Assembly (NCBI GenBank): GCA_030603385.1 | Contig: JAUVXW010000001.1 | Coordinates: forward strand, 248,001 to 312,000 | Origin: Promethearchaeota archaeon | GTDB taxonomy: Archaea; Asgardarchaeota; Lokiarchaeia; Sigyniarchaeales; SOKP01 | DNA length: 64,000 bases | Reading direction: 5' to 3' | Shown: positions 8,243 through 16,607 of the stretch, one piece after another | Layout: the number at the start of each line of letters is the position of its first letter | How positions within the stretch are numbered: position 1 is the stretch's first letter | Program-made: the position numbers and the translations under genes | The notes under the pieces: model-generated | Database searches by the model: none | Seen by the model: only the letters and a program-made list of their open reading frames with translations | Told to the model about the DNA's origin: nothing

Positions 8243-10414
8243 TTACTTCAACATATGTTTCTTTTTTCTTATAATAGTGTATCCGATTCCGAGAATAGCT
8301 ATTAATGCAGCAGGTAAAACAATACTAACTGAATAACCTGGGATCAATGCTTTTTCACGCTCACTTGGTGCGTATTTAATCAATTCATAATGCATGAAAC
8401 CCCAATACCAGCTATAATCCCAATTTTTATCGACGGCATGCCCAATCAGATCATTTGCTAGATAAATCTGTGGATATTGATAGTTTTGAGCCCAATCACA
8501 TAGTTTATTATATGAATCCTGTCTTGCAGTACTGGTTTGAAACCACATTTGGGCTATTAATTCATCACAAGTTGTATTATAGTTAAAGCCCATATTCATA
8601 AATCCAGTGTATGGAAAAAATTGATTGTCAGCCAAGTTATTACCTTTATAATAGGCTTGAATGTAAGCAAGAACGTTTACTCGGGTATAATACCATTTTA
8701 TTGCAAATCCATCACATGTAAACCAAGGAAATGACCAAGAACCACCGGTCATTGAAGTATAAGTATCAGGATCATTTTTGGTAAGCGTTATACCACATCC
8801 AATATCCCTAAGACTGGTTGTCATCAAATTTTTAGTTTCTAAATGAGCGTCATCGTAACTATAATCCATTTTATAAATAGGGTTGTTATCTGCTATATAA
8901 TTCCATTCTGGTGTCGAATTAGAAAGATCTAGGTTTCTATCAGCACATATTGGTCCCCAAAATAGATCATCGAGAAGGGCTTGGCGTGCTATGTCGAGAT
9001 CATGATAAGCAAGCGGTATGGAGCTATTATAATATACATTGTTTTTTGGAAGCAATCCTCCACCACGCTCTACACGATCATCAAAAGCAACGGTTACGTA
9101 TGTATCATAATCAAATGCATAAGAAATCGCTTTCCTAAACGCACGATTCACTCCCTGTGCGTTTATCGTGCCATCTGGATTCATTATTCCTGAAATCTTG
9201 AATGGCCACTGGAGACCTGGGTAAATGCTAGTCATAGGGATGTTAAAATCATCAAAATACGTTTTCATAAATGTTTCGTTGATGCAATTTAAAATGACGT
9301 TTTCTCCATAATTTTCAAGACCCATAGGTATATATCTTATATCAGGGGCAGTAATCATATCCTCATAATTAAGAGGTTCCCATGCACGGTCATAAGCCCA
9401 GTCAATTTCTCCAGCAACTATAGCAGTACTTCTTGCTTGATATCCATCTTCGCTGTGGGCAAATGTAGCTAGTGCAACATATGGAATCATATGCCAACCC
9501 TCAGCTTGTGAATCAGTAGCGTTCCACCAATCATCAAATCTAGTCATTGTACCAATACCACTTCCAAGGTTATGACCTACAAACTCATACGGACCTGTAC
9601 CTATCAGATGTCCAGTTTCGTATCCCTCCATTATAGTATCTTCATTGGCTTTATACGCCTCCATTGAGATCATCCGTAATCCTACAGCTCCGCTGAGATA
9701 ACCTGGGCCAGTACGCCAATCATTAAAAGAAATGTTTACCTTTCCTCCCGATTGTATATTATCTGTGATTGTCACACCTGCAATCCGGGGAAAGCGGCTA
9801 ACATAATCTCCAGAAGCCCCAAATTCTGCATAAGTTGATGGCACTCCAGAAAACTGCGTAACATTCCAACCGTCTGTTTCATAATCTGCCCAATCATCTA
9901 CTTTTAACCACCAAGTTGTTCTCACACTAATTAAACTTTGTGGAATAGACGATGGGAGAATACCACTGATATTTCCTGTAATTCTCATAACTCTATCAAT
10001 ATTCCATTTACATACTGTAGCATTCCAATCTGAGCCGTCATGGAATTTAACATCTGGTCGAAGGGTTATCTCCATTGACTTTATTCCCGCATAACTCATA
10101 AAACCAGCCATATTCATTTCATCTGGTCTATCTTCAAATTCCCAGCTTGTTGCAAGTACTGGGTCAAATTCGCTATAGTCACCATTCCAACCATCTCGAG
10201 GTGAAAATAACGCTTCAATAGCGCTAAACATATAATAATCACCAGTACTGGTCACAAAACAAGTTGGGTCCCAATTGGCTATGGGTCGTGCTCCACAAGC
10301 ACCCACAACAAAAATAGGTATCTCATCCTGAGCGTTTACTGTTCTAGGTATGAATGGGAGTAACATAGAAGTAAGACAAAGAGTTAATATTAATCCTTTT
10401 GAATACTTTCTCAT
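8243..10414 (-). CDS. ABC transporter substrate-binding protein, peptide/nickel family (SBP_bac_5)
   Basis: A 723-residue extracellular solute-binding protein. It has an N-terminal signal peptide (residues 1-28, ending near VNAQ), then a family 5 body (KFHDGSDWNATVCKWNIDRV near residue 110; GTGPYEFVGHN near 270). The C-terminus is a membrane anchor (IVLPAALIAILGIGYTII) with a basic tail, an archaeal way of tethering binding proteins to the cell surface. It is divergent from the two permease and two ATPase genes on the plus strand, which complete the transporter. A perfect 21-bp palindrome lies 57 bases upstream of its start. The ligand is unknown; family members carry oligopeptides, nickel or sugars. 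Confidence 0.92.
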   Translation of the reverse strand: MRKYSKGLILTLCLTSMLLPFIPRTVNAQDEIPIFVVGACGARPIANWDPTCFVTSTGDYYMFSAIEALFSPRDGWNGDYSEFDPVLATSWEFEDRPDEMNMAGFMSYAGIKSMEITLRPDVKFHDGSDWNATVCKWNIDRVMRITGNISGILPSSIPQSLISVRTTWWLKVDDWADYETDGWNVTQFSGVPSTYAEFGASGDYVSRFPRIAGVTITDNIQSGGKVNISFNDWRTGPGYLSGAVGLRMISMEAYKANEDTIMEGYETGHLIGTGPYEFVGHNLGSGIGTMTRFDDWWNATDSQAEGWHMIPYVALATFAHSEDGYQARSTAIVAGEIDWAYDRAWEPLNYEDMITAPDIRYIPMGLENYGENVILNCINETFMKTYFDDFNIPMTSIYPGLQWPFKISGIMNPDGTINAQGVNRAFRKAISYAFDYDTYVTVAFDDRVERGGGLLPKNNVYYNSSIPLAYHDLDIARQALLDDLFWGPICADRNLDLSNSTPEWNYIADNNPIYKMDYSYDDAHLETKNLMTTSLRDIGCGITLTKNDPDTYTSMTGGSWSFPWFTCDGFAIKWYYTRVNVLAYIQAYYKGNNLADNQFFPYTGFMNMGFNYNTTCDELIAQMWFQTSTARQDSYNKLCDWAQNYQYPQIYLANDLIGHAVDKNWDYSWYWGFMHYELIKYAPSEREKALIPGYSVSIVLPAALIAILGIGYTIIRKKKHMLK

Positions 10415-10470
10415 ATTATTAATTCGCCTTATATAATTATTTTATATATTTCGATTTTTTTGTTAAATTT

Positions 10471-10491
10471 TAAATTTACTAAGTAAATTTA
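10471..10491. promoter_or_regulatory. Palindromic operator between binding protein and permeases
   Basis: A perfect inverted repeat: arm TAAATTTAC, spacer TAA, arm GTAAATTTA. The same arms occur before the second GRE gene (19123-19143) and nearly so before the first (16558-16578). Its size suits a dimeric TetR-type repressor. It sits between the divergent binding-protein and permease genes and could serve either side, but is nearer the binding protein. Confidence 0.7.
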
Positions 10492-10648
10492 TTTAAAGGT
10501 TATGATTATAATATATTTAAATATTTCTGAAAATGACCAACAAAATATAAAAAATTAAATCATAACGAAGCGAAAACTTTAAGAAAATTAAAAAATTTTT
10601 AATTTAATTCTATAGAGATGAGAAAAGACGGCTAGACAAAAAACAAAT

Positions 10649-11695
10649 ATGATAAAATATATCCTCAGACGGATATTAATGATGGTACCAATGCTTTTTC
10701 TTGTTCTAACTTTTGCCTGGATTTTGTCGCATGTGATGACTGTAAGCCCAGTTACCAATAAATTAAGTGGATTAGTCGAACCTGAATTCATCGAAGCAGA
10801 ATTACAGAGAATTGGCTATTATGATCCCTGGTATATTCAACTTGGTGCCTATTATAAAAATTTTTTTACAGGAAATTGGGGTAACTCTTACGTAATTCGA
10901 GATGGTGAACCTGTATTATCATTTGTTTTAGAAGTATTTCCAAGAACATTAGAATTAATGATAATTCCGATCGTAATAAGTCCTATTATTGCAGTTAAGC
11001 TTGGATTATCATCCGCAACCCATAAGGACAAATCAAGAGATATTTCCATTAGAACTATTGCAATTTTTGGAGCTGGGTTTCCAGTGTTTTGGATTGCTAC
11101 TTTGCTCCAGCTCTTCTTTGGTTATTATTTAGACATTTTTACATACGGAAAGTTAGATTTACCCATTATGTTCATTAATAAACCTGGATTATCAGCTCCT
11201 GTACCAGATGGTGCATTTAGCACAGGATTTCGTATTATTGATAGTTTCATCTATAATGATCAAATATTTCTTTGGGATACAATAGCACATTTATTTATTC
11301 CAGCTCTTTGTTTAACTTTTGTTTCATTGGCTTCTATTACAAGGCAAACCCGATCAAGTATGTTAGACGTTTTAGATCAAGATTATATTAGAACTGCGCG
11401 GGCCAAAGGTGTTTTAGAAAAGGATGTTATAAATAAACATGCCCTTCGCAACGCTTTATTACCTACCAGTAATCTTATTATAGGAGGGACCGCAACGGCA
11501 TTGTTAGGATCTTTTTTTATTGAAGTAACTTTTGCCTATAACGGTTTTGGATATTATATGGTGAATTCTATATTCGCAGGGGATTATCTGGTTATTAACG
11601 GACTCTTAGTATTTGCAACTATCATACTTATTTCAGGAACATTAGTTGCAGATGTAATGTATACTATTATTGATCCTAGAATAACATACAATTAA
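10649..11695 (+). CDS. ABC transporter permease, DppB type
   Basis: A 348-residue inner permease of the peptide/nickel class. It begins MIKYILRRILMMVPMLFLVLTFAWIL, the usual first membrane segment of DppB. It carries the conserved assembly in the region DYIRTARAKGVLEKDVINKHALRNALLP (residues about 247-275), the EAA loop that docks on the ATPase. About six membrane segments are visible. It starts the plus-strand transporter operon, followed 15 bases later by the DppC-type gene. Confidence 0.92.
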   Translation: MIKYILRRILMMVPMLFLVLTFAWILSHVMTVSPVTNKLSGLVEPEFIEAELQRIGYYDPWYIQLGAYYKNFFTGNWGNSYVIRDGEPVLSFVLEVFPRTLELMIIPIVISPIIAVKLGLSSATHKDKSRDISIRTIAIFGAGFPVFWIATLLQLFFGYYLDIFTYGKLDLPIMFINKPGLSAPVPDGAFSTGFRIIDSFIYNDQIFLWDTIAHLFIPALCLTFVSLASITRQTRSSMLDVLDQDYIRTARAKGVLEKDVINKHALRNALLPTSNLIIGGTATALLGSFFIEVTFAYNGFGYYMVNSIFAGDYLVINGLLVFATIILISGTLVADVMYTIIDPRITYN

Positions 11696-11710
11696 GATAA
11701 AATTGAGAGG

Positions 11711-12715
11711 ATGTTGAAGATTACAGAACAAGCTTTTATAGAGGATATAGCTCATAATCAATCTAAATCACTAACGAAAGAGAAATTTATTCGATTTTTA
11801 AGATTTTATTTAATTCCTGGTTGGCGAGATCCTGAATTTGCTTCTCAAGAATATGAAGCAGAAAAAATAAAATCTAAAAGGAGAATGTTTAGACGCCTTC
11901 TTAAACCTCTAACAATAACAGGATTCGTAATGATTATATTCATTTTAATATTAGCAGTATATGCTCCTTGGTTAACTCAATATAGATTAGGTGAAATTAT
12001 ATCACCTTATTATCCTCCCGGAGGAAATCCTTTTGATGATCCATCACCAGAACATCCGTTTGGGACAACAAAGTATGGATATGATATTTTAGCAAGACTT
12101 ATTTGGGGAAGTAGAACTACACTAGTAATGGCAGCAATCCCTGTAACCATCGCTATTGGAGGAGGTATTCTCTTAGGAACGATATCAGCATATTTTGGTG
12201 GAATTGTTGATTATCTTATGATGCGTTTTGTAGATTTAATGTATGCATTTCCGAATTTGATTCTTGTCATCATAATTGTTCCTATATTGGGACAAGCATT
12301 ATTAACTAGTCTTGTAATTTACGGAATTCTTTTTATACCATACAATATTAGGTTTATGAGATCACTTGTTTTACAGGTAAAGCAACTGGAATTTGTTCAA
12401 GCAGCAAAAACGGGTGGTGCGCAAAAATTCAAAGTGATGTTTACACATATTGTACCAAATGCAATATCTCCTATATTAATAGCTTTTTTTGGAGGTGCAG
12501 CAATTGCAGTATTAGGTCTAGCAGGTCTAGCTTTTATAGGAATTGGAGATCCAACTGTTGCTAGCTGGGGAACCGATATTAATTGGGCAAGAGCTTCATT
12601 TAGCAATTTCAATGCAGCTGTTTGGCCCGGATTATTTATAGGAATAATAGCTATAGGGTTTATGCTCATAGGAGATGGACTGCGAGATGCATTAGATCCA
12701 CGATTAAATATATAA
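11711..12715 (+). CDS. ABC transporter permease, DppC type
   Basis: A 334-residue second permease. An N-terminal cytoplasmic stretch of about 70 residues precedes the first membrane segment. The DppC signature HPFGTTKYGYDILARLIWGSRTTL lies near residues 117-140, and the EAA-like loop FVQAAKTGGAQKFKVMFTHIVPN near 228-250. It is 15 bases downstream of the DppB gene and clearly in the same operon. Confidence 0.92.
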   Translation: MLKITEQAFIEDIAHNQSKSLTKEKFIRFLRFYLIPGWRDPEFASQEYEAEKIKSKRRMFRRLLKPLTITGFVMIIFILILAVYAPWLTQYRLGEIISPYYPPGGNPFDDPSPEHPFGTTKYGYDILARLIWGSRTTLVMAAIPVTIAIGGGILLGTISAYFGGIVDYLMMRFVDLMYAFPNLILVIIIVPILGQALLTSLVIYGILFIPYNIRFMRSLVLQVKQLEFVQAAKTGGAQKFKVMFTHIVPNAISPILIAFFGGAAIAVLGLAGLAFIGIGDPTVASWGTDINWARASFSNFNAAVWPGLFIGIIAIGFMLIGDGLRDALDPRLNI

Positions 12716-12755
12716 AAAAGAGGGATTAAAGGTTTTAGATACAATATATGAAGCT

Positions 12756-14654
12756 GTGTATGGATTAAATTATGGAATGGCTTTTGTTGAATCTATTATT
12801 GCGACATTGATTTTATTCCTAATTTTAAATATTATCAATAACCAAATTCCTGAAGAACAACAGATCTCAAAAAAATTCCATAGAAAAAGTTCAGCTGTAA
12901 TTAGCATCATACTTTTTGGTATAATATTTGGCATTCGGTCTATTTTTGAAACTCTAGGGACTTTTTTTTACTTGTTTTTAATTTTCAATAATGATGCTTT
13001 ATTATTTGCACTAATGACAACAATTTTTTATTTTCTGTATATAGAATTAGTGTTCAAGCAAAAAATATTTGGCCCTATAAGAGAGGATCTTTTAAGTACT
13101 CCATTTTTTAGAATTTTTAGAATATTCATCAGATTAATTTGGATAATTGCCGCAATATTCTTCTCAATTCCTCTCCTACAAATTAATATGAATAATCCTG
13201 ACATTTTTAACCTCGGGTTTATATGGGCAGCTTTAGCTGTTGCATTTGATATTATCATCACGATTATAATAAATAGAATTCGTTCAATTGAGAAGCGTAT
13301 CCCTAAAGAAATTCTTAAATATTGTATGTTTTCTGGTGGACTCATCTCGTTTGGAATTTGGTCAATACAACTAATAATCTTTGAATTGTATTTGAATAGA
13401 TTATTTGGATTAATGCTGTTTGAACAAGACATTCGTATATTATTCGGTGTGGTTAGTGGTATATATAGTTCTATATTTTATTTATCTTTGAAAAAGAAAT
13501 TTATGCCTACTGCTGAGGAAAAAAGCAAGTTAAAAGTCCAAAAAGCACTTGAAATAGTTCAAAAGCAAACTGTAAAAGATTTTACACCAAATGGGAATCA
13601 TGCGATTCTTGAAGTGAAAGATCTCACTACTTACTTTCATACAGAAGAGGGTATTGTTCGTGCAGTAGAAGGTGTTTCTTTTAAAATGTATAAAGGAGAA
13701 GTTCTTGGACTTGTGGGTGAAACTGGCTGTGGGAAATCTGTAACCGCCTTATCTATTCTTCGACTAATTCGACCTCCTGGCAAAATCGAGAAAGGCAATG
13801 TTATTTTTAGAGGGGAAAAACTATTAATAAAACCTGAATCAGAAATGCTAAAATATCGTGGCAAAGATATTACAATGATTTTTCAAGATCCACTAAATTC
13901 TCTTAATCCCGTTTTTAGAATAGGTAAACAAATCTCTGAAGTATTTTTATTGCATATGGAAAATGAAATGCTTGCTGAAGCTTCCAAATATCCCGACAAA
14001 ACCATACTTGGTATTGCTCGAGAATGGAGTATAGACCTTTTAAGAGAATTAAATATACCCTTTCCTCAAGTAATTATTGATCGATACCCCCATGAATTGA
14101 GCGGAGGAATGCGACAAAGAGTTCAAATTGCTATGGCTCTTGCATGTAGACCTAAATTATTAATTGCTGACGAACCTACTACTGCGCTAGATGTCACAAT
14201 ACAGAACCAAATTCTTAAACTGATGAAAGAACTTCGTAAGAAATTTAATACAACTATATTATTTATTACTCACGATCTTGGAATTATCTCTAAAATGTGT
14301 GATCGTGTTGCTGTGATGTATTGTGGATCTATTGTTGAATATGGAAATATAAAAAAACTATTTACTAAACCTTATCATCCATACACGAGAGGGCTTATAG
14401 CTTCTGTCCCAGTTATGAGGAAAAGGCAAAAAGAACTTAAAGTTATACCTGGAATGGTACCAAATTTGATTTATCCCCCTTTAGGATGCAGATTTCATCC
14501 TAGATGTCAATTCTGTTTCGAGCCTTGTGATTCAAAAGCTCCAATCCAAATTGAGGTTGAACCTGGATATTTTGTAGCATGTCATCTTTATGATCCACAA
14601 TATAAAAGTATGGCAGAAATTTCTATAAAGAAAGTAGAAGCGAGATTAGAATAA
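12756..14654 (+). CDS. ABC transporter ATPase, DppD type, fused to an N-terminal membrane domain
   Basis: The C-terminal 350 residues are a standard oligopeptide ATPase: Walker A GETGCGKS near residue 322, signature LSGGMRQR near 449, Walker B LLIADEPTTALD near 467, and the C-terminal cysteine-containing extension (CRFHPRCQFCFEPC). The first 250 residues are unusual, with about seven or eight hydrophobic segments predicted to cross the membrane. Ordinary DppD proteins lack this. The start is uncertain: GTG at 12756 lacks a clear ribosome site and an in-frame ATG lies at 12777. It follows the DppC gene by 40 bases. Confidence 0.88.
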   Translation: MYGLNYGMAFVESIIATLILFLILNIINNQIPEEQQISKKFHRKSSAVISIILFGIIFGIRSIFETLGTFFYLFLIFNNDALLFALMTTIFYFLYIELVFKQKIFGPIREDLLSTPFFRIFRIFIRLIWIIAAIFFSIPLLQINMNNPDIFNLGFIWAALAVAFDIIITIIINRIRSIEKRIPKEILKYCMFSGGLISFGIWSIQLIIFELYLNRLFGLMLFEQDIRILFGVVSGIYSSIFYLSLKKKFMPTAEEKSKLKVQKALEIVQKQTVKDFTPNGNHAILEVKDLTTYFHTEEGIVRAVEGVSFKMYKGEVLGLVGETGCGKSVTALSILRLIRPPGKIEKGNVIFRGEKLLIKPESEMLKYRGKDITMIFQDPLNSLNPVFRIGKQISEVFLLHMENEMLAEASKYPDKTILGIAREWSIDLLRELNIPFPQVIIDRYPHELSGGMRQRVQIAMALACRPKLLIADEPTTALDVTIQNQILKLMKELRKKFNTTILFITHDLGIISKMCDRVAVMYCGSIVEYGNIKKLFTKPYHPYTRGLIASVPVMRKRQKELKVIPGMVPNLIYPPLGCRFHPRCQFCFEPCDSKAPIQIEVEPGYFVACHLYDPQYKSMAEISIKKVEARLE

Positions 14655-14680
14655 ATAAAAATTGGAGGTTATTTATAATC

Positions 14681-16399
14681 ATGGTTGATTTAATGGAAAT
14701 TATCGTTATTCCTGTTATTCTATTCATAATAGGATTTCTTATAATGAGACGGGTTGCACAAGGAAAGAGATGGGAGAATTCAGTGAGAATTACACTCTTA
14801 ACAAATTTGATTTGGTTAGTTTTCAGTATACTTTTGACTATTATTATTTTAAATTCTTTTGGTGATTCCCCTTTATTTAAAATTTTATTAATAGCGATAC
14901 TCATACCAGTTGGTATATTAATACTTTGGGGATTTTATAATAAAAATTTTTTCGAGTCATTTGAAGTCATTGGTCTTATCCAAGGTGCTTTACTTATAAT
15001 ATCATTGTTTTTAAGTAGTATTCAAGGAATTTTGAAAATATGGGTAATTGAAGGAAATGATGATTTAGATGGTTCTAAATTTACATTTGCTTTTGCTTTT
15101 CTCTTTCTTTTTGGGCTATCTATTTTTTTTGCTTATTGGGGAGATAAAATACAATTAGTTAAATTCAGGGTAACTTTTGCTCTTGGCAGTATAGTACCCG
15201 GATTGTATTATTTAATATATACATTTATTATTCAGCAGGAAAACTTTTATGATAATATAGTTGATAATCTCTTAATTAGCTTTACAATTGCAATTCTTTC
15301 TATTTTAATAGTAAAAAAAATTGCATACCAAACAATACAGTTCAAAGAAATCAGAGCTTTAACTGTCCTTGAGAAAGGTAAACCATTACTAAAGGTAAAA
15401 GATCTTAAAGTTCATTATCCACTCTTTAAAGGAACCCTTAAAAGACAAATTGGAGCTGTTAAAGCTGTTAATGGGGTCTCTTTCAGCATAAAAACCGGTG
15501 AAACACTCGGTTTAGTTGGAGAAAGTGGATGTGGGAAAACAACAATAGCAAAAGCAGTTTTAGGTTTGGTAGAAAAAACGGAAGGAGAAATGTTTTTCCA
15601 AGATCTTGAGGAGCCAATCCCTCCTGAATATTCATCTTATATAAGACATAAAATACAAATGGTTTTCCAAGATCCAGATGCATCCTTGAATCCACGTTTA
15701 AAAGTAGTTGACATCATTTCAGAACCTCTTAAGAATTTACTTGGTATTACTAATAAACTAGAAATCAGAAAACGCATTTTAAAATTGTTGGATGAAGTTT
15801 CCTTAAAACGAGAGCATATGGATCGCTATCCTCATGAATTTTCTGGTGGTCAAAAGCAAAGAATCGTTATAGCAAGAGCATTAGCTTGCAATCCCGAGTT
15901 GATAATTTTAGATGAACCTACTTCTGCTCTTGATGTATCAGTTCAAGCACAAATCCTTAATCTTCTTAGAGAATTACAAGCAGCATATGGGTATGGATAT
16001 CTGTTTATTACTCACAATTTAGCCGTTGTAAACTATATTGCTGATCGCGTAGCCGTAATGTATCTTGGCAAAATTGTAGAAGTTGGAAGTAAAGAACAAG
16101 TTTTTTCAAGACCAACTCATCCTTATACTCAAGCACTTCTTGCTTCACATTCTGACATTGATCCTTACAATCAAGAAATCAGTTTTGTTATCGAAGGTGA
16201 AGTACCAAGCCCTATAGCACCTCCACCAGGATGTGCGTTTAACCCACGTTGCTCTTCAGATGCGCGTACAAAAGAATGTGAAATTGATTTACCTCATAAA
16301 ATAACAATCGAGGAAGGTCATTCCATCTGGTGTGTAAATCCTCCTACATCAATGCAATCAGAACTTCAAGAATCTAAAGAGAGTTTATCTCTTGAATAA
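14681..16399 (+). CDS. ABC transporter ATPase, DppF type, fused to an N-terminal membrane domain
   Basis: The C-terminal 350 residues form a DppF ATPase: Walker A GESGCGKTT near residue 280, FSGGQKQR near 387, Walker B LIILDEPTSALD near 407, and a terminal cysteine motif (GCAFNPRCSS). The first 210 residues hold about seven hydrophobic segments. They are a second, only loosely similar membrane domain of the kind seen in the preceding ATPase. An RBS-like GGAGG precedes the start. It is the last gene of the transporter operon. Confidence 0.9.
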   Translation: MVDLMEIIVIPVILFIIGFLIMRRVAQGKRWENSVRITLLTNLIWLVFSILLTIIILNSFGDSPLFKILLIAILIPVGILILWGFYNKNFFESFEVIGLIQGALLIISLFLSSIQGILKIWVIEGNDDLDGSKFTFAFAFLFLFGLSIFFAYWGDKIQLVKFRVTFALGSIVPGLYYLIYTFIIQQENFYDNIVDNLLISFTIAILSILIVKKIAYQTIQFKEIRALTVLEKGKPLLKVKDLKVHYPLFKGTLKRQIGAVKAVNGVSFSIKTGETLGLVGESGCGKTTIAKAVLGLVEKTEGEMFFQDLEEPIPPEYSSYIRHKIQMVFQDPDASLNPRLKVVDIISEPLKNLLGITNKLEIRKRILKLLDEVSLKREHMDRYPHEFSGGQKQRIVIARALACNPELIILDEPTSALDVSVQAQILNLLRELQAAYGYGYLFITHNLAVVNYIADRVAVMYLGKIVEVGSKEQVFSRPTHPYTQALLASHSDIDPYNQEISFVIEGEVPSPIAPPPGCAFNPRCSSDARTKECEIDLPHKITIEEGHSIWCVNPPTSMQSELQESKESLSLE

Positions 16400-16420
16400 A
16401 TTAGCTTTTTATTCCCTCTA

Positions 16421-16430
16421 GGTTTTTTTC
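16421..16430 (+). terminator. T-tract after the transporter operon
   Basis: A run of seven T (16423-16429) 24 bases after the stop of the DppF-type gene, before a 180-base AT-rich intergenic stretch. A weak but plausible archaeal terminator. Confidence 0.35.
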
Positions 16431-16472
16431 ATTTATTATATCTTAAATTATAGAATAAAAGAATTTTCGAAC

Positions 16473-16556
16473 TTAAGGAATAACTTTATTACAAATTAAG
16501 ACAAGGAAGAAAAGTACAATGAATTAAATTTTATACATTATTAACTTATTCCTTAA
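16473..16556. repeat. Inverted repeat upstream of the first GRE
   Basis: TTAAGGAATAA at 16473-16483 and its exact reverse complement TTATTCCTTAA at 16546-16556, separated by 62 bases. The right arm abuts the operator-like element at 16558. It may be regulatory or chance in AT-rich DNA. Confidence 0.3.
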
Positions 16557-16557
16557 A

Positions 16558-16578
16558 TAAATATACAAAGTAATTTTA
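16558..16578. promoter_or_regulatory. Operator-like element before first GRE
   Basis: TAAATATAC-AAA-GTAATTTTA. It matches the perfect palindrome in front of the second GRE at 19 of 21 positions and has the same distance to the start codon (29 bases versus 27). It is part of a longer conserved promoter block shared by the two GRE genes. Confidence 0.6.
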
Positions 16579-16607
16579 AATAGTATAAAATCAATATTTA
16601 TGTTAAT

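Noticed and set aside
8950..9193. Plus-strand frames over the binding-protein gene
   Set aside because: They are antisense shadows of a well-supported minus-strand gene.
12397..12744. 115-codon minus-strand frame over the DppC gene
   Set aside because: Shadow frame with no protein-like character; the plus-strand permease explains the sequence.
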